Shown here: one piece after another, positions 51,674 to 62,249 of the stretch
Layout of the letters: each line of letters opens with the position of its first letter
Position numbering within the stretch: position 1 is the first letter of the stretch
DNA from: Rhodococcus yananensis
GTDB taxonomy: Bacteria > Actinomycetota > Actinomycetes > Mycobacteriales > Mycobacteriaceae
Assembly (NCBI RefSeq): GCF_020515525.1
Contig: NZ_JAIYEP010000010.1
Location: forward strand, 29,327-93,326
Direction: 5' to 3'
Length of the DNA stretch: 64,000 nt
Notes under the pieces: generated by a model
Seen by the model: only the letters and a program-made list of their open reading frames with translations
Databases searched by the model: none
Told to the model about the DNA's origin: nothing
Position numbers and translations under genes: made by a program

Positions 51674-53800
51674 GTGGATCAGGAGCACGATTCGGGGCTG
51701 CCCGACAGTCGCGCTCCGTGGGAACGCCCACTTGCCGACAGCACCTACCGTGAGACACAGTCCGGACGCATCCGCCGCGACGGCCGATCGTCCGACGCCG
51801 GCCGCGGCGAGGCGGCGACCGGCCGCCGGAACGATTCCGGACGCATCCGCCGCGGCGAGTCCGGAGCCAATCCCGAGCAACTGACCGTCGCGGAACTGAT
51901 GAACAAGGTCGGCCGGGGCAAGGCTGCGGGCGCGCCCCCCTCCTCACGCACGTCCGGCCGGGCGCAACCACCGCCGACACCACCGGACGGTGACGAACCC
52001 GCGCAGCAGCAGGCCCCTCCCGACGCCCGGTCTCCGCTGCCACCGCAACCCCCGCGGGCGCATCCTCCCCGCGCGGTTTCCGCGACCGAGGACGACGCTC
52101 CCACCGAGATCATCTCGGCCGTCGGCGACGAACCCCCGTCCAGTTCGTCGGGTACCGGTGCGTCCGGCACCGATCTGCCCGACCCCGGTTCACCGACGGA
52201 TCCGCCGCAGGCCGAACCGCACGCGGTCGGCGCCGCCGGGGTGAGCCGACTCGCGCTCGGGAAGCAACGTCGACGACGCAAGATGCGCCTCGCCGCGCGC
52301 AGTGCCGTCGCGGTCGTCTCCACCCTCGCGTTCGTCGTCACGGGCGGTGCGTGGACGTACGTCCGGTCGACCGAGGCGGGGTTCTCCCAGATCGCGGCGC
52401 TGGACACGGAGTCCGCCGACATCGTCGATCCCGGCGGGCAGACCGGCGACGAGACCTTCCTCATCGTCGGGACCGACAGCCGCGCGGGCGCGAGCGGGCA
52501 GGTCGGTGCCGGCACCGTCGAGGATGCGGAGGGGGCGCGCGCCGACGTCGTCATCCTCGTGAACATCCCCGCCGACCGCAGCCGCGTCGTGGCGGTGTCC
52601 TTTCCCCGCGATCTCGACGTCGAGAGACCGGTGTGCCTGGGTTGGGACAGCACGACCGGCGACTATTCGTCGGAGATCTACCCGGCGGCCGACGGCGACA
52701 AACTCAATGCCACCTATGCCCTCGGCGGGCCGAAATGCCTCGTCAAGGTCATCCAGAGGATGTCGGGGCTGAAGATCGGCCACTTCGTGGGAATCGATTT
52801 CGCGGGGTTCGAATCGATGGTCGACGAGATCGGTGGTGTGGAGGTGTGCACGCCGACACCGCTGGTCGACGGGGAACTCGGCACGATCATCGAGACGGCG
52901 GGCACCCACGTGCTGCACGGCGGTCAGGCGTTGAACTACGTGCGGGCACGCAAGGTCCAGGCGGAGGGCAACGGCGACTACGGCCGGATCGCACGCCAAC
53001 AGAAGTTCCTGTCGTCTCTGCTGCGGTCGGCGTTGTCGAACAAGGTGCTGTTCGATCCGGGCAAGCTGAACGGCTTCATCGGTGCGTTCACCCGGGCGAC
53101 GTTCGTCGAGAACGTCAACACGGAGTCCCTGGTCAATCTCGGGAGGTCGTTGCAGAACGTCGATGCGGGTGCGGTCACCTTCATGACCATCCCGACCGCG
53201 GGAACCAACGATTGGGGCAACGAGATCCCCCGGCTCGACGACATCGACGCGATCTTCACCGCGATCATCGACGATCTGCCGCTGCCGGGTGAGAAGCGTG
53301 ACGAGCCCGCACCGCCCGCGACGGACGACGGCGCGGCGGCTCCCGCACCCACCGACCCGGTCACGTCACAGGTTTCCCTGGTGGCCGCCGACCCGTGGTC
53401 GGTGTCGGTGCAGGTGTCGAACGCGTCGGGTGTGTCGGGGCTGGCCGCGAACACGGCGGAGCATGTCGCCGCCTACGGGTTCTCGGTCGAGGACGTGGGG
53501 AACTACTCCGGCACCAGCACCCAGAGCGTCGTCCGGTTCTCCCCCGGACTCGAGGCGGAGGCCACCACCGTGGCGTCGATGTTCCCGGGCACGGTCCTGC
53601 AGCGGCTACCCGATTCGTCGCATCTCGGCGACACGATCGAGATCGTGCTGGGCGAGGACTTCGACGGGACGGTCGCCTATCCGACACCCACCGGGACCGT
53701 CCTCGAACCGGTGGCGATCGAGGAGGCCACCGACGCGGAGGCCGTGCAACTGCCCGCCGATCTGGCGATCACCAACGCCGGCGACGACCTGTGCAGGTGA
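51674..53800 (+). CDS. LytR-CpsA-Psr (LCP) family phosphotransferase with LytR_C domain
   Basis: A 708-residue envelope enzyme, inferred to ligate arabinogalactan to peptidoglycan. Residues 1-210 are a long disordered Pro/Ser-rich cytoplasmic region. One membrane helix follows ([21 protein letters not shown], about 213-233). The LCP domain has [33 protein letters not shown] and NYVRARK (Arg/Asp active-site residues). A LytR_C domain ends the protein. The sequence SGRIRR occurs twice near the N-terminus (about 30 and 55). GTG 51674. It equals Rv0822c in position. Confidence 0.93.
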   Translation: MDQEHDSGLPDSRAPWERPLADSTYRETQSGRIRRDGRSSDAGRGEAATGRRNDSGRIRRGESGANPEQLTVAELMNKVGRGKAAGAPPSSRTSGRAQPPPTPPDGDEPAQQQAPPDARSPLPPQPPRAHPPRAVSATEDDAPTEIISAVGDEPPSSSSGTGASGTDLPDPGSPTDPPQAEPHAVGAAGVSRLALGKQRRRRKMRLAARSAVAVVSTLAFVVTGGAWTYVRSTEAGFSQIAALDTESADIVDPGGQTGDETFLIVGTDSRAGASGQVGAGTVEDAEGARADVVILVNIPADRSRVVAVSFPRDLDVERPVCLGWDSTTGDYSSEIYPAADGDKLNATYALGGPKCLVKVIQRMSGLKIGHFVGIDFAGFESMVDEIGGVEVCTPTPLVDGELGTIIETAGTHVLHGGQALNYVRARKVQAEGNGDYGRIARQQKFLSSLLRSALSNKVLFDPGKLNGFIGAFTRATFVENVNTESLVNLGRSLQNVDAGAVTFMTIPTAGTNDWGNEIPRLDDIDAIFTAIIDDLPLPGEKRDEPAPPATDDGAAAPAPTDPVTSQVSLVAADPWSVSVQVSNASGVSGLAANTAEHVAAYGFSVEDVGNYSGTSTQSVVRFSPGLEAEATTVASMFPGTVLQRLPDSSHLGDTIEIVLGEDFDGTVAYPTPTGTVLEPVAIEEATDAEAVQLPADLAITNAGDDLCR

Positions 53801-53825
53801 CGACACACCGCCGGTCCGGTCCACC

Positions 53826-53847
53826 GTTCATGCGGCATTCATCGAAA
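53826..53847 (+). promoter_or_regulatory. Candidate PHO box upstream of phoU
   Basis: GTTCATGCGGC (53826-53836) and ATTCATCGAAA (53837-53847) are adjacent 11-base direct repeats sharing TTCAT, the layout of actinobacterial PHO boxes. TAAGCT (53875-53880) is a possible -10, eight bases before the start codon. Confidence 0.5.
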
Positions 53848-53888
53848 TATCGAGAATCCGACTCCTTCGCATCGTAAGCTGTGGCATT

Positions 53889-54593
53889 ATGCGCGTCGCT
53901 TACAACGAACAGATGGACGAACTCGGTGATCTCCTCGGCGAGATGGCCGGGCTCGCCGGCCTGGCGATGGAACGTGCCACCCAGGCTCTGCTGCACGCAG
54001 ATCTCGGTCTCGCCGAAACGGTGATCGACGAACACGACAAGATCAGTGAGCTCGGGGCGGTGTGCGAGGAGAAGGCGTTCGCCCTGCTGGCTCTGCAGGG
54101 GCCGGTCGCCGGTGATCTCCGCGCGGTCGTCGGCGGCATCCAGATCGTCGCCGACGTCGACCGGATGGGGGCCCTCGCCCTGCACATCGCGAAGGCCACC
54201 CGACGTCGACATCCCAGTCATGTGCTTCCCGACGAGGTCAGCGGCTACTTCGCGGAGATGGGCCGGATCGCGGTGTTGCTCGGTGCGGCGACCCGGGAGA
54301 TCCTGGAGACCCGGGATCCGGAACGCGCCGCGCGCCTCCACGAGGAGGACGAGGCGATGGACGACCTGCACCGGCACCTGTTCACGGTGCTCATGGACCG
54401 GGACTGGCAGTACGGTGTGGCCGCGGCGGTCGACGTCACGCTGCTCGGCCGCTTCTACGAACGGTTCGCCGACCATGCCGTCGAGGTGGGTCGCCGCGTG
54501 GTCTTCCTCGTCACCGGCGTGTTGCCGTCGTCCGAGGACTTCCACGACACGACGTCACGGATGTCGAATCTCACCGTCTACCCCGAGTCCTGA
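53889..54593 (+). CDS. phoU: PhoU-family phosphate signalling protein (PhoY-like)
   Basis: A 234-residue all-helical protein of two PhoU repeats. [31 protein letters not shown] and [23 protein letters not shown] carry the metal-coordinating E/DxxxD pattern. It represses the phosphate-starvation kinase when Pst is saturated and equals PhoY2 (Rv0821c) in position. It lacks a clear Shine-Dalgarno and appears to have a very short leader. It converges on pstB. Confidence 0.94.
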   Translation: MRVAYNEQMDELGDLLGEMAGLAGLAMERATQALLHADLGLAETVIDEHDKISELGAVCEEKAFALLALQGPVAGDLRAVVGGIQIVADVDRMGALALHIAKATRRRHPSHVLPDEVSGYFAEMGRIAVLLGAATREILETRDPERAARLHEEDEAMDDLHRHLFTVLMDRDWQYGVAAAVDVTLLGRFYERFADHAVEVGRRVVFLVTGVLPSSEDFHDTTSRMSNLTVYPES

Positions 54594-54600
54594 ATCCCGC

Positions 54601-54632
54601 CGGTGGCGGGCACCGCACGGTTCCCGCCACCG
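54601..54632 (+). terminator. Terminator for phoU
   Basis: CGGTGGCGGG (54601-54610) pairs perfectly with CCCGCCACCG (54623-54632), eight bases after the phoU stop. Confidence 0.75.
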
Positions 54633-54660
54633 CACGACCTGTTCGTCGCCCGCGCACAGC

Positions 54661-54691
54661 GAACCCCGGCCGGATACTCCGACCGGGGTTC
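54661..54691 (-). terminator. Terminator for the pst operon
   Basis: GAACCCCGG (54661-54669) pairs with CCGGGGTTC (54683-54691), 25 bases beyond the pstB stop on its own strand; together with the previous hairpin it separates the convergent phoU and pst transcripts. Confidence 0.75.
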
Positions 54692-54715
54692 TTCCGTGCG
54701 GCGGTGCGGTACGTC

Positions 54716-55492
54716 TCAGCCGAACCGACCCGAGATGTAGTCCTCGGTGGCCTTCTGGGTGGGGTTGGAGAAGATCTTCTCGGTGTCGTCGATCTCGACG
54801 AGCCTGCCGGGCTTTCCGGTGGCCTCGAGATTGAAGAACGCCGTCTGGTCGCTGACACGCGCGGCCTGCTGCATGTTGTGCGTGACGATCACGATCGTGA
54901 ACTCCTGCTTGAGTTCGGTGATCAGATCTTCGATGGCGAGTGTGGAGATCGGGTCGAGTGCGGAGCACGGCTCGTCCATGAGCAGCACGTCGGGCTGCAC
55001 CGCGATGGCGCGGGCGATGCACAGGCGCTGCTGCTGACCGCCGGAGAGGCCACCGCCCGGCTTGTCGAGCCGATCCTTGACCTCGTTCCACAGGTTCGCG
55101 CCCCGCAGCGACGTCTCGGCGATCTCGTCGAGCTTCTTGCGGTCGCGGGCACCCTGCAGTTTCAGGCCGGCGACGACGTTGTCGCGGATCGACATGGTGG
55201 GAAACGGGTTGGGCCGCTGGAACACCATCCCGATGGTCTTGCGCACACCCACCGGGTCGATCGCGGGGTCGTAGATGTCCTCGCCGTCGAGCAACACCGA
55301 GCCTTCGACACGGGCACCGGGTGTCACCTCGTGCATGCGGTTGAGCGACCGCAGCACCGTCGACTTGCCGCAGCCCGACGGGCCGATGAACGCGGTGACG
55401 TTGCGCGGCGGGACGGAGAGCGTCACGTCGGCCACCGCGTGGAACTTCCCGTAGAAGATGTTGACGTCCTTGAGGTCCAGACGCTTGGCCAT
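54716..55492 (-). CDS. pstB: Phosphate ABC transporter ATP-binding protein
   Basis: A 258-residue ATPase. [11 protein letters not shown] is the family start, followed by Walker [20 protein letters not shown], signature [15 protein letters not shown], Walker [17 protein letters not shown] and H-loop [20 protein letters not shown] is PstB-specific. Last gene of pstSCAB. It hydrolyses ATP to drive phosphate import. Confidence 0.97.
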   Translation of the reverse strand: MAKRLDLKDVNIFYGKFHAVADVTLSVPPRNVTAFIGPSGCGKSTVLRSLNRMHEVTPGARVEGSVLLDGEDIYDPAIDPVGVRKTIGMVFQRPNPFPTMSIRDNVVAGLKLQGARDRKKLDEIAETSLRGANLWNEVKDRLDKPGGGLSGGQQQRLCIARAIAVQPDVLLMDEPCSALDPISTLAIEDLITELKQEFTIVIVTHNMQQAARVSDQTAFFNLEATGKPGRLVEIDDTEKIFSNPTQKATEDYISGRFG

Positions 55493-55541
55493 TGGAGCTC
55501 CCTCACTGGTGTATCGAGTCGAAAGAATACGCGGACGCGGT

Positions 55542-56444
55542 CTACTTGACCTGCGAGAAGCGTCCGATGAGTTTGGCGGCGATGTTGAGGATCGCGATGA
55601 TGAGGATCAGGGTGAGTGCGGCACCCCAGATCCGCATCGAGCCCGCCTCGGTGGGGTTGTTCATCTCGGCGACCATCAGGCCGGGCAGGCTGCCCATCTC
55701 GCCACCGAACAGGTTGAAGTTGATGAACGGCGCGTAGCCGACGAGGATCAGCAGCGGCGCGGTCTCACCCATGACGCGGGCGAGGGCGAGCATGATGCCG
55801 GTGATGATGCCGGCGAGCGACGTCGGCAGCACGATGCGCACGATGGTCTTCCATTTCGGGACACCGAGCGCGTACGACGCTTCGCGCAGGTCCTGCGGCA
55901 CGATCCGCAGCATCTCCTCGGTGCTGCGCACGACCACGGGAATCATCAGCAGCACGAGGGCCAGCGACACGGCGAACGCCGACTTCGGGAACCCGAAGGT
56001 CGCGACCCACAGCGCGTAGATGAACAGGGCCGCGACGATCGACGGCACGCCGCTGAGGATGTCGACCATGAACGTGGTGATCTTGCCGAGCCGCGATTTC
56101 CCGGCGTATTCGACGAGATAGACGGCGACGAACACGCCGAGGGGGATCGAGATGACGGCACACACGAGGCCCTGCAGGAGGGTACCGACGATCGCGTGGT
56201 AGACGCCGCCGCCCATCGCGGAGGCCGTCAACCCGGACAGCGAGTGGGTGAACCACGTCGACGACAGCAGCGCGGGCAGACCCTTCGCGACGACCGTGAC
56301 GAGCACCCACGCGAGCGGCACGAGCGCCACGAGCACGGACAGGGTGACCAGGACGGTGGCCACGATGTCCTTCGCGCGGCGGGCACCGCTGACGCGTTGG
56401 AAGGTGGGCGCCTTGACCGGGGACCGGAGGGTGGTCGTCGACAT
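55542..56444 (-). CDS. pstA: Phosphate ABC transporter permease PstA
   Basis: A 300-residue permease with about six transmembrane helices. The EAA-type loop is [33 protein letters not shown]. It starts three bases after the pstC stop. With PstC it forms the phosphate channel. Confidence 0.96.
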   Translation of the reverse strand: MSTTTLRSPVKAPTFQRVSGARRAKDIVATVLVTLSVLVALVPLAWVLVTVVAKGLPALLSSTWFTHSLSGLTASAMGGGVYHAIVGTLLQGLVCAVISIPLGVFVAVYLVEYAGKSRLGKITTFMVDILSGVPSIVAALFIYALWVATFGFPKSAFAVSLALVLLMIPVVVRSTEEMLRIVPQDLREASYALGVPKWKTIVRIVLPTSLAGIITGIMLALARVMGETAPLLILVGYAPFINFNLFGGEMGSLPGLMVAEMNNPTEAGSMRIWGAALTLILIIAILNIAAKLIGRFSQVK

Positions 56445-56447
56445 GGG

Positions 56448-57506
56448 TCAGTCCTTCTTTCCGGCGACGATCATGCGGGCCGCGGCGTTGACCACGAACG
56501 TGAGCACGAAGAGCACCAGACCCGCAGCGATGTAGGCGCCGGCCTGGATGTTGTTGTTGAACTCGGCGTATCCGAGCGCGATCTTGGAGGCGATGGTGGC
56601 GCCGCCGTCGAACAGCGACCACGAGAACGCCTCGGACGTGGTGCGGAGGATCAGGTAGAGCGCCATCGTCTCGCCGAGTGCGCGGCCGAGGCCGAGCATC
56701 GATCCGCTGATGTACCCGGACTTGCCGAACGGGATCACCGTCGTGCGCACGACCTCCCATCGGGTGGCGCCGAGCGCGAGGGCCGCTTCGATCTGCGCCA
56801 CCGGGGTCTGCACGAAGACCTCACGGCTGACCGCGGCGATCGTCGGCAGGATCATGACGGCGAGCACGATTCCCGCGGTGAAGATGGTGCCGCCACCGGC
56901 GATGGAACTGTTGCCGGTCGCGAACAGCGGGATCCAGCTCAGGTTCTCGTTGAGCCACACGGCGACGGGCCGCAGGAAGGGGGCGAGGATCAGCATGCCC
57001 CAGAGGCCGTACACGATGGAGGGCACCGCGGCGAGCAGATCGATGATGTACCCGAGGCTCTGTTTGATCCGCGCCGGGCAGTACGAGGTGAGGAAGATCG
57101 CGATGCCGAGGGCGACGGGCATCGCGAGGACCAGCGCGAACAGCGACACCAGGACGGTGACCTGGAACAGGTCGAGGACACCGAACGCCATGTTGGTGAT
57201 GTCCTCGGTCACCCATTCGCGGCTGGTGAGGAAGTTGACGGTGTTGCGCTGGAGTGCCGGCACGGCGCGCCACACGAGGAACACACCGATCGCGCCGATG
57301 ATCAGGGAGATCAGGATCGCGGATCCGGAGGCCAGCGAGCTGAAGATCCGGTCGCCGGGGCGGACGACCGCCTTCTTCGGCGACGGGTCGGGTGTCGAGG
57401 AAGTGATCGTGGCCTCCGGGTTACTGCTGGGGGTGCCGCCCGTTCCCGACCCTGCCGGGTCTGCATCGGGGGTGCGAGTGGCCGAGGTCGTCGGCGCGTC
57501 ACTCAT
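56448..57506 (-). CDS. pstC: Phosphate ABC transporter permease PstC
   Basis: A 352-residue permease with about six helices after a 70-residue Ser/Thr/Pro-rich cytoplasmic N-terminus. The EAA-type loop is [33 protein letters not shown] 57506 is preferred; ATG 57518 adds four residues. It lies 61 bases downstream of pstS. Confidence 0.95.
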   Translation of the reverse strand: MSDAPTTSATRTPDADPAGSGTGGTPSSNPEATITSSTPDPSPKKAVVRPGDRIFSSLASGSAILISLIIGAIGVFLVWRAVPALQRNTVNFLTSREWVTEDITNMAFGVLDLFQVTVLVSLFALVLAMPVALGIAIFLTSYCPARIKQSLGYIIDLLAAVPSIVYGLWGMLILAPFLRPVAVWLNENLSWIPLFATGNSSIAGGGTIFTAGIVLAVMILPTIAAVSREVFVQTPVAQIEAALALGATRWEVVRTTVIPFGKSGYISGSMLGLGRALGETMALYLILRTTSEAFSWSLFDGGATIASKIALGYAEFNNNIQAGAYIAAGLVLFVLTFVVNAAARMIVAGKKD

Positions 57507-57567
57507 ACGAGCTCGCATTCTCTCGGAACATGGATACAGGAACGGGCGGCCGCACCGACGAGCCGGG

Positions 57568-58686
57568 TCAGGCGATCGCGTCGATGGACTCGGTCAGCTT
57601 CGCCTTGAACGACTCGGGCAGCGGCACGTAGCCGACCTCGGCGAGGCCTTCCTGGCCTTCGTTGGCGGCGCTGGTGAGGAAGGACTTGACGGCGGCGGAG
57701 GTGTCGGCGTCGTAACCTGCGGAGCACACGATCGAGTAGGTGGCGAGCACCAGCGGGTAGGCGCCCTCCTGCTCGGTGGCGTAGATCGAGCTCAGGTCGA
57801 GGGTGAGGTCACCGTCGCCGGCGGGTGCGAACTCCGCCCCCTCGATGGCCTTCGCCGCGCTGTCCGAGGTGAGCGCGACGGGGCCGGAACCGGTGTCGAT
57901 CTGCGCGATGCTCAGACCGCTCTGCTCAGCGAAGGACGTCTCGACGTAGGTGATGGAGTTCGGCGCGCCCGACACGGCCTGCGCGACCCCGGCGGAGCCC
58001 TTCGCGCCTTCACCGACACCGCCGGTGAAGTCGGAGCCCGCACCGGTGGTCCACGCACCGTTCGAGGACGCCTCGAGGTACTGCTGGAAGTTGTCGGTGG
58101 TGCCGGACGAGTCCGAGCGGACGATCGTGGTGATGTCCGCGTCGGGGAGCGCGGCGCCCTCGTTGAGCGCGGCGATCGCCGGATCGTTCCACTTCGTGAT
58201 GCCACCGTTGAAGATGTTGGCGATGACCTCGCCGGTGAGGGTCAGGTCGTCGACGCCGTCGAGGTTGTAGGCGAGAGCGACGGGACCGAACACGAGCGGG
58301 AGGTTCCAGGCGGGGTTGCCGGCGCAACGCTCGGCGGCCTGCTCGGCCTGCTCGCCCTTGATGGCGGAGTCGGAACCGGCGAAGTCGATCTGGCTCGCAA
58401 TGAACTGGGTGCGTCCGTCACCGGAACCGGACGGGTTGTAGGCGACGTTCTTGGTGACGCCCTTCTCCTGGCAGACCGCGATGTACGTGGACACGAAGTT
58501 GTCCATGGCGTTCTTCTGGGCCGACGAGCCGGCACCCGACAGGTTCTCCTTGCCCTCGCACGTCGCTCCGGAGGCCGACGCGTCGACGTCGACGGACCCG
58601 GCGTTGTTGTCGCTGCCGCACGCGGTGAGTGTGAGGGCACCGACCGCGATCGCACCGAGCAGGGCGCCGCTGCGCTTCGAGTTCAC
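57568..58686 (-). CDS. pstS: Phosphate-binding lipoprotein PstS
   Basis: A 372-residue binding protein. The lipobox LTLTAC places the lipidated Cys at about residue 23. [17 protein letters not shown] and [16 protein letters not shown] are phosphate-binding loops, and the [21 protein letters not shown] segment is typical of PstS. GTG 58686 has GAAGGAG seven bases upstream. A PHO-box-like direct repeat lies about 140 bases upstream. Confidence 0.96.
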   Translation of the reverse strand: MNSKRSGALLGAIAVGALTLTACGSDNNAGSVDVDASASGATCEGKENLSGAGSSAQKNAMDNFVSTYIAVCQEKGVTKNVAYNPSGSGDGRTQFIASQIDFAGSDSAIKGEQAEQAAERCAGNPAWNLPLVFGPVALAYNLDGVDDLTLTGEVIANIFNGGITKWNDPAIAALNEGAALPDADITTIVRSDSSGTTDNFQQYLEASSNGAWTTGAGSDFTGGVGEGAKGSAGVAQAVSGAPNSITYVETSFAEQSGLSIAQIDTGSGPVALTSDSAAKAIEGAEFAPAGDGDLTLDLSSIYATEQEGAYPLVLATYSIVCSAGYDADTSAAVKSFLTSAANEGQEGLAEVGYVPLPESFKAKLTESIDAIA

Positions 58687-58823
58687 CTGTTCTCCTTCGG
58701 AAAATCGCATCCGCCGCACCCGATTCGGGCGGCGACTTCGGGACGCGGGCGAACCCGGCGCCGAGCCGACAGCATTCGACCCGTATGCAGAAGTTAGGCG
58801 CGGTCGGTGGACGCGGACTCGAG

Positions 58824-58845
58824 CGCGAGTTAACGCGAGATGAAC
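58824..58845 (-). promoter_or_regulatory. Candidate PHO box upstream of pstS
   Basis: On the minus strand GTTCATCTCGC and GTTAACTCGCG are two adjacent 11-base direct repeats, matching the length and the GTTCA-start of PHO boxes bound by PhoP-type phosphate response regulators (RegX3 in mycobacteria acts similarly). Confidence 0.6.
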
Positions 58846-58938
58846 AGCCCGGATACAGCGTCCGTTCGTGTAACGACGATCACACGAATTCCGTTCGGTG
58901 TCGGCGTGATCCGGGGTAACGGGTCGCCGGGCGCCGGG

Positions 58939-59835
58939 TCAGCGGCGGGCGTACGCGACGTCGACGTGGAATCGTTCGAAGCCGAGCCCGGTGTAGGTGG
59001 CGAGCGCAGCCGTGTTGTCGCCCTCGACGTACAGCAGAACGGTCGCCGACCCGCGGTCACGGAGGTGGTGCAGGCCCGCGAGCGTGAGCACCCGGCCCAG
59101 TCCCCTGCCCTGTGCCTCCGGGTCGACACCCACCACGTACACCTCCCCGAGAGGCGGTTCGCCGTCGGATGCCGCGTGCATCTTCGTCCAGTGGAACCCG
59201 AGGAGGCGGGACGGATCGTCACGATCGAACGCGAGGAACAGTCCCTCGGGGTCGAACCACGATTCGGCGACGCGTTGCGCGACGTCCTCCGCGGTCCATC
59301 TGCCCTGTTCCGGGTGCCAGGCGAACGCGGCGGCGTTGACCCGCAGGATCTCGACGTCGTCGTCCGCTCCCCGGTAGGTGCGCAGCACGATCGAGTCCGG
59401 GACCTGCACGTCCGGCAGACCGTCGTCGCCGAGGGCACGGCGCAACTGCAGGAGTTCGCGCGCACCGGCGAGGTCGAGTCGGTGCGCGACCGCGCGGGCC
59501 GCCGGCAGATCACCGTGCGCCCAGACGCGGGTACCGTCGCCACCGGCCTCCAGTACCGCCGCGACGATCCGCGTCCCGAGCCCTGACCCGCGCCGGGGCA
59601 CATCGACGACGACCTCCGCCATCGCCGGGTGATCTCCGTGTGCGGGCGTCAGGTTGGCGTACCCGGCGACCGTCCCGTCGACGGTCGCAACGAGATGCCG
59701 CGCGTCGCTGTCGCGGGTCAGGGACGCGACGGCCTGCTCCGACACCGGTGCGGTCCCGTCCTCCGCCGTGGCGGTGTCGAGGATCCGCTGCACTGCGGTG
59801 ACGTGGTCGGGGCCGAGGGTGTCGACGAACTCCAT
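58939..59835 (-). CDS. mshD: Mycothiol synthase MshD
   Basis: A 298-residue tandem GNAT acetyltransferase that adds the final acetyl group in mycothiol synthesis. Each half has the acetyl-CoA loop: DVPRRGSGLGTRIV and DPEAQGRGLGRVLT. LYVEGDNTAALATYTGLGFERFHVDVAY is the MshD C-terminus. ATG 59835 gives the family N-terminus. It equals Rv0819 in position. Confidence 0.96.
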   Translation of the reverse strand: MEFVDTLGPDHVTAVQRILDTATAEDGTAPVSEQAVASLTRDSDARHLVATVDGTVAGYANLTPAHGDHPAMAEVVVDVPRRGSGLGTRIVAAVLEAGGDGTRVWAHGDLPAARAVAHRLDLAGARELLQLRRALGDDGLPDVQVPDSIVLRTYRGADDDVEILRVNAAAFAWHPEQGRWTAEDVAQRVAESWFDPEGLFLAFDRDDPSRLLGFHWTKMHAASDGEPPLGEVYVVGVDPEAQGRGLGRVLTLAGLHHLRDRGSATVLLYVEGDNTAALATYTGLGFERFHVDVAYARR

Positions 59836-59875
59836 ACGTCCGACCCTAATCACTTCGGTGCGCGGTAGGGGCACG

Positions 59876-60604
59876 TCACCGGTCGGCGTCGTCCTCGTCG
59901 ACGAATTCGACGGTGCCACCGGCGCCCGGTTTGCGGCTGCTCGGGCGCACCGCCTTGTATCCGACGTTGCGCACCGTCCCGATCAGCGACTCGTACTCGG
60001 GCCCGAGTTTCGCGCGCAACCGCCGCACGTGCACGTCGACCGTGCGGGTGCCGCCGAAGAAGTCGTAGCCCCACACCTCCTGCAGCAACTGTGCGCGTGT
60101 GAAGACGCGGCCCGCATGTTGCGCGAGATACTTGAGGAGTTCGAACTCCTTGTAGGTGAGGTCGAGGGGTTTGCCGCGCAACCGCGCCGTGTAGGTGTCC
60201 TCGTCGATGGTGAGTTCACCGAGAGTGATCTTGCCGGACGACTCGGTGCCCGTGACGACTCCGCTGCGGGCGACGAGCAGCCGGAGCCGCGCATCGAGTT
60301 CTGCGGGGCCGGTGCCGGTGAGCAGGATGTCGTCGAGACCCCATTCGGCGTTGACGGCGACGAGCCCACCTTCGGTGAGCACCGCAACGACCGGGACGGC
60401 GGATCCGGCGCTGCCGAGCAACCGGCACAGACCGCGCGCCGCCGCCAGGTCGACGCGGGCATCGACGATGGCGACGTCCGCGGCCGAGGCCTCGAGCAAC
60501 GACGACACCTCGGCGGGCACCGGCCGGACGGAATGGGCCAGCAGCGACAGTGACGGAAGTACGACGTCCGGGTTCGGGTCGGAGGTCAGAAGGAGAAGTT
60601 CCAC
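59876..60604 (-). CDS. glnR: GlnR-type response regulator
   Basis: A 242-residue orphan OmpR-type regulator. The N-terminal receiver-like domain has Asp48 in the phosphoacceptor position, but the acidic pocket is incomplete, as in atypical GlnR. The C-terminal winged helix includes [33 protein letters not shown] and [15 protein letters not shown]. It controls nitrogen-assimilation genes in actinobacteria. It equals Rv0818 and is divergent from lmeA. GTG 60604. Confidence 0.94.
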   Translation of the reverse strand: MELLLLTSDPNPDVVLPSLSLLAHSVRPVPAEVSSLLEASAADVAIVDARVDLAAARGLCRLLGSAGSAVPVVAVLTEGGLVAVNAEWGLDDILLTGTGPAELDARLRLLVARSGVVTGTESSGKITLGELTIDEDTYTARLRGKPLDLTYKEFELLKYLAQHAGRVFTRAQLLQEVWGYDFFGGTRTVDVHVRRLRAKLGPEYESLIGTVRNVGYKAVRPSSRKPGAGGTVEFVDEDDADR

Positions 60605-60779
60605 GGTCCTCCGATTCTTCCTGCATTCGCCGATGCGCTCGTCCGCGCACCGGGGCCATGACCGGGACGGATCGTCCTGGATGAACGACGTGCTACAGAT
60701 TAACCCTCGGTTTGTTACCGCCGTGTTATCGCACCCGACGAACGCCCGAGCGGTCGGTCACACCGGGCGGTCCGTCACA

Positions 60780-61571
60780 ATGGTCGGCGTGCGGAAACTC
60801 TTCTACGGACTCGTCCTCGTCGTGACGCTCGCCGTGCTCGCCGACTTCGGTGCAGCGACCTGGGCCGAGTATCGGGTGTCCCGCACACTCCGCGAGGGCG
60901 GCGAACTCGACGCGGATCCGGCGGTGACCGTCCACGGGTTTCCGTTCCTGCTGCAGGTCCAGCGCGGGCGGTACGAGAACGTCGAGATCGTCGCGGACGG
61001 AGTGCACACCGAGGCGCTCGGCGACATCACGGTGGAAGCGAACCTGATCGGCGCGCACGCCGCGGCGTCGTCGCTGTTCGACGGCTCGCTCCGCACCGTA
61101 CCCGTCGATGTGCTGTTCGGCCGGGTCATGATCGACGCCACCGAACTCGGGCAGCTCTACGGAATCCCGGACCTGCAGGTGTCGGCGCCACCGGCCAGCA
61201 GATCCGACGGCACCGGCGGGTCCGGCGGGTCCGGCCGCACCACCGCGGGAGCCGTGGTGCTCACCGGCACCGTCCCCGTCGGTCCGCTGTCCGCGACCGT
61301 GAGCGTGCAGGCCGACCTGATCCTCGACGGTGACCGCGTCCACATCGTCGCGTCCGACCTGTACTTCGGCCCCGAAGGACAGGCCGAGTTCACCGTCCCC
61401 GACGCACTGAAACCCACGGTTCTGGGCCTGTTCACCACAGTGATCGAGCCGCAGGACCTGCCGTTCGGTGTTCTGCCGACGTCGGTGGAGGCGCGCGGTT
61501 CCCGCATCGTCATCGAAGGAGAGGCACACGACGTGACCATCGATCTCACCGAAGTGCGGCAGTCCGCATGA
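60780..61571 (+). CDS. lmeA: LmeA-like DUF2993 envelope protein
   Basis: A 263-residue protein with an N-terminal membrane/signal segment (FYGLVLVVTLAVLADFGAATWA, about 8-29) and a DUF2993 domain: GFPFLLQVQRGRYENVEIVADGVH is diagnostic. In mycobacteria LmeA (Rv0817c/MSMEG_5785) is a phosphatidylinositide-binding periplasmic protein needed for lipomannan elongation. A Gly/Ser linker (about 145-157) interrupts the domain. Its end overlaps the thioredoxin gene (ATGA). Confidence 0.9.
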   Translation: MVGVRKLFYGLVLVVTLAVLADFGAATWAEYRVSRTLREGGELDADPAVTVHGFPFLLQVQRGRYENVEIVADGVHTEALGDITVEANLIGAHAAASSLFDGSLRTVPVDVLFGRVMIDATELGQLYGIPDLQVSAPPASRSDGTGGSGGSGRTTAGAVVLTGTVPVGPLSATVSVQADLILDGDRVHIVASDLYFGPEGQAEFTVPDALKPTVLGLFTTVIEPQDLPFGVLPTSVEARGSRIVIEGEAHDVTIDLTEVRQSA

Positions 61572-62005
61572 CCGCGCTCGTGGTCCTGGCCGCGGTGGTC
61601 GTCGCGACGGTCGCCGCGGGGCTGCTGATGCGCTCGCGGGACGGGCGGATCCGGGATCGCCGGACCGTCGCGGAACCGGACTCCGCGGTGGCGGTCGGTC
61701 CCGAACTGGCCGCGGCAGGGGTGGGTGCGGGTGACGTCGTGATCCTGCATTTCTCGGCGCCCTGGTGCGGGCCGTGCGCAGCGGTGCGCCGGGTCCTGGC
61801 CCGTGTGGTCGAGGACGCCGCCGGATCGGGCCGCACCGTCCGCGACGTCGAACTCGATCTCGACGAGAACCCGGCTGCGGCGAAACACCTCGGGGTGCTG
61901 TCACTGCCCACGACGTTCGTGTTCGACGGCGACGGTCGCGAGTGCTTCCGGGTGTCCGGGGTCCCGGCCGCCGACGACGTCACGCGGGCTCTCGCCGCCC
62001 TGTGA
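61568..62005 (+). CDS. Membrane-anchored thioredoxin-like protein
   Basis: A 145-residue protein with an N-terminal hydrophobic anchor (TALVVLAAVVVATVAAGLLM) followed by a thioredoxin fold. The active site is WCGPC in HFSAPWCGPCAAVRRVL, and SLPTTFVFDGDGRE supplies the cis-Pro region. ATG 61568 overlaps the lmeA stop. It equals Rv0816c (ThiX). Confidence 0.93.
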   Translation: MTALVVLAAVVVATVAAGLLMRSRDGRIRDRRTVAEPDSAVAVGPELAAAGVGAGDVVILHFSAPWCGPCAAVRRVLARVVEDAAGSGRTVRDVELDLDENPAAAKHLGVLSLPTTFVFDGDGRECFRVSGVPAADDVTRALAAL

Positions 62006-62039
62006 CCGACCCGGGGCCGACCTCCGGGTGATTCTCGGT

Positions 62040-62045
62040 TAGACT
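62040..62045 (+). promoter_or_regulatory. -10 element of the leaderless cysteine leader transcript
   Basis: TAGACT ends six bases before GTG 62052, so transcription should begin at the start codon of the leader peptide, without a 5' untranslated region. Confidence 0.7.
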
Positions 62046-62051
62046 GCCCGC

Positions 62052-62138
62052 GTGCACTACCGCCAAGAGCTGATGCTCACCCGACGCCGCGCAGTCGACC
62101 TGTGCCGCCTCGGTGGCTGTTGTTGTACCTGCTTCTGA
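62052..62138 (+). CDS. Cysteine-rich leader peptide (attenuator uORF)
   Basis: A 28-codon open frame from GTG to TGA. It contains five Cys codons, four of them near the end in the order CCC-T-C just before the final Phe. It has no Shine-Dalgarno and sits directly behind a -10 element. Polycysteine leaderless uORFs upstream of DUF4395-cysA2-sseC are known to mediate cysteine-responsive attenuation in mycobacteria. Position, length and composition match that system. Confidence 0.87.
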   Translation: MHYRQELMLTRRRAVDLCRLGGCCCTCF

Positions 62139-62249
62139 CCACATCGAGCGGTGTCCCTGCCCGTGACGGCACTTCCCTGCACCCCGATGTGATCTTGCCC
62201 GTGGCCCACCTGTCCGCCCGGCGATCTCGATCCGAGCAGGAGCACTCCC
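62139..62249 (+). promoter_or_regulatory. Attenuator leader between the cysteine peptide and DUF4395 gene
   Basis: CACATCG (62140-62146) and CGATGTG (62185-62191) are inverted arms 38 bases apart that begin two bases after the uORF stop. A ribosome stalled on the cysteine codons would mask the first arm. AGGAG of the downstream gene lies at about 62238-62243. The pairing that controls it is inferred, not computed. Confidence 0.55.
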
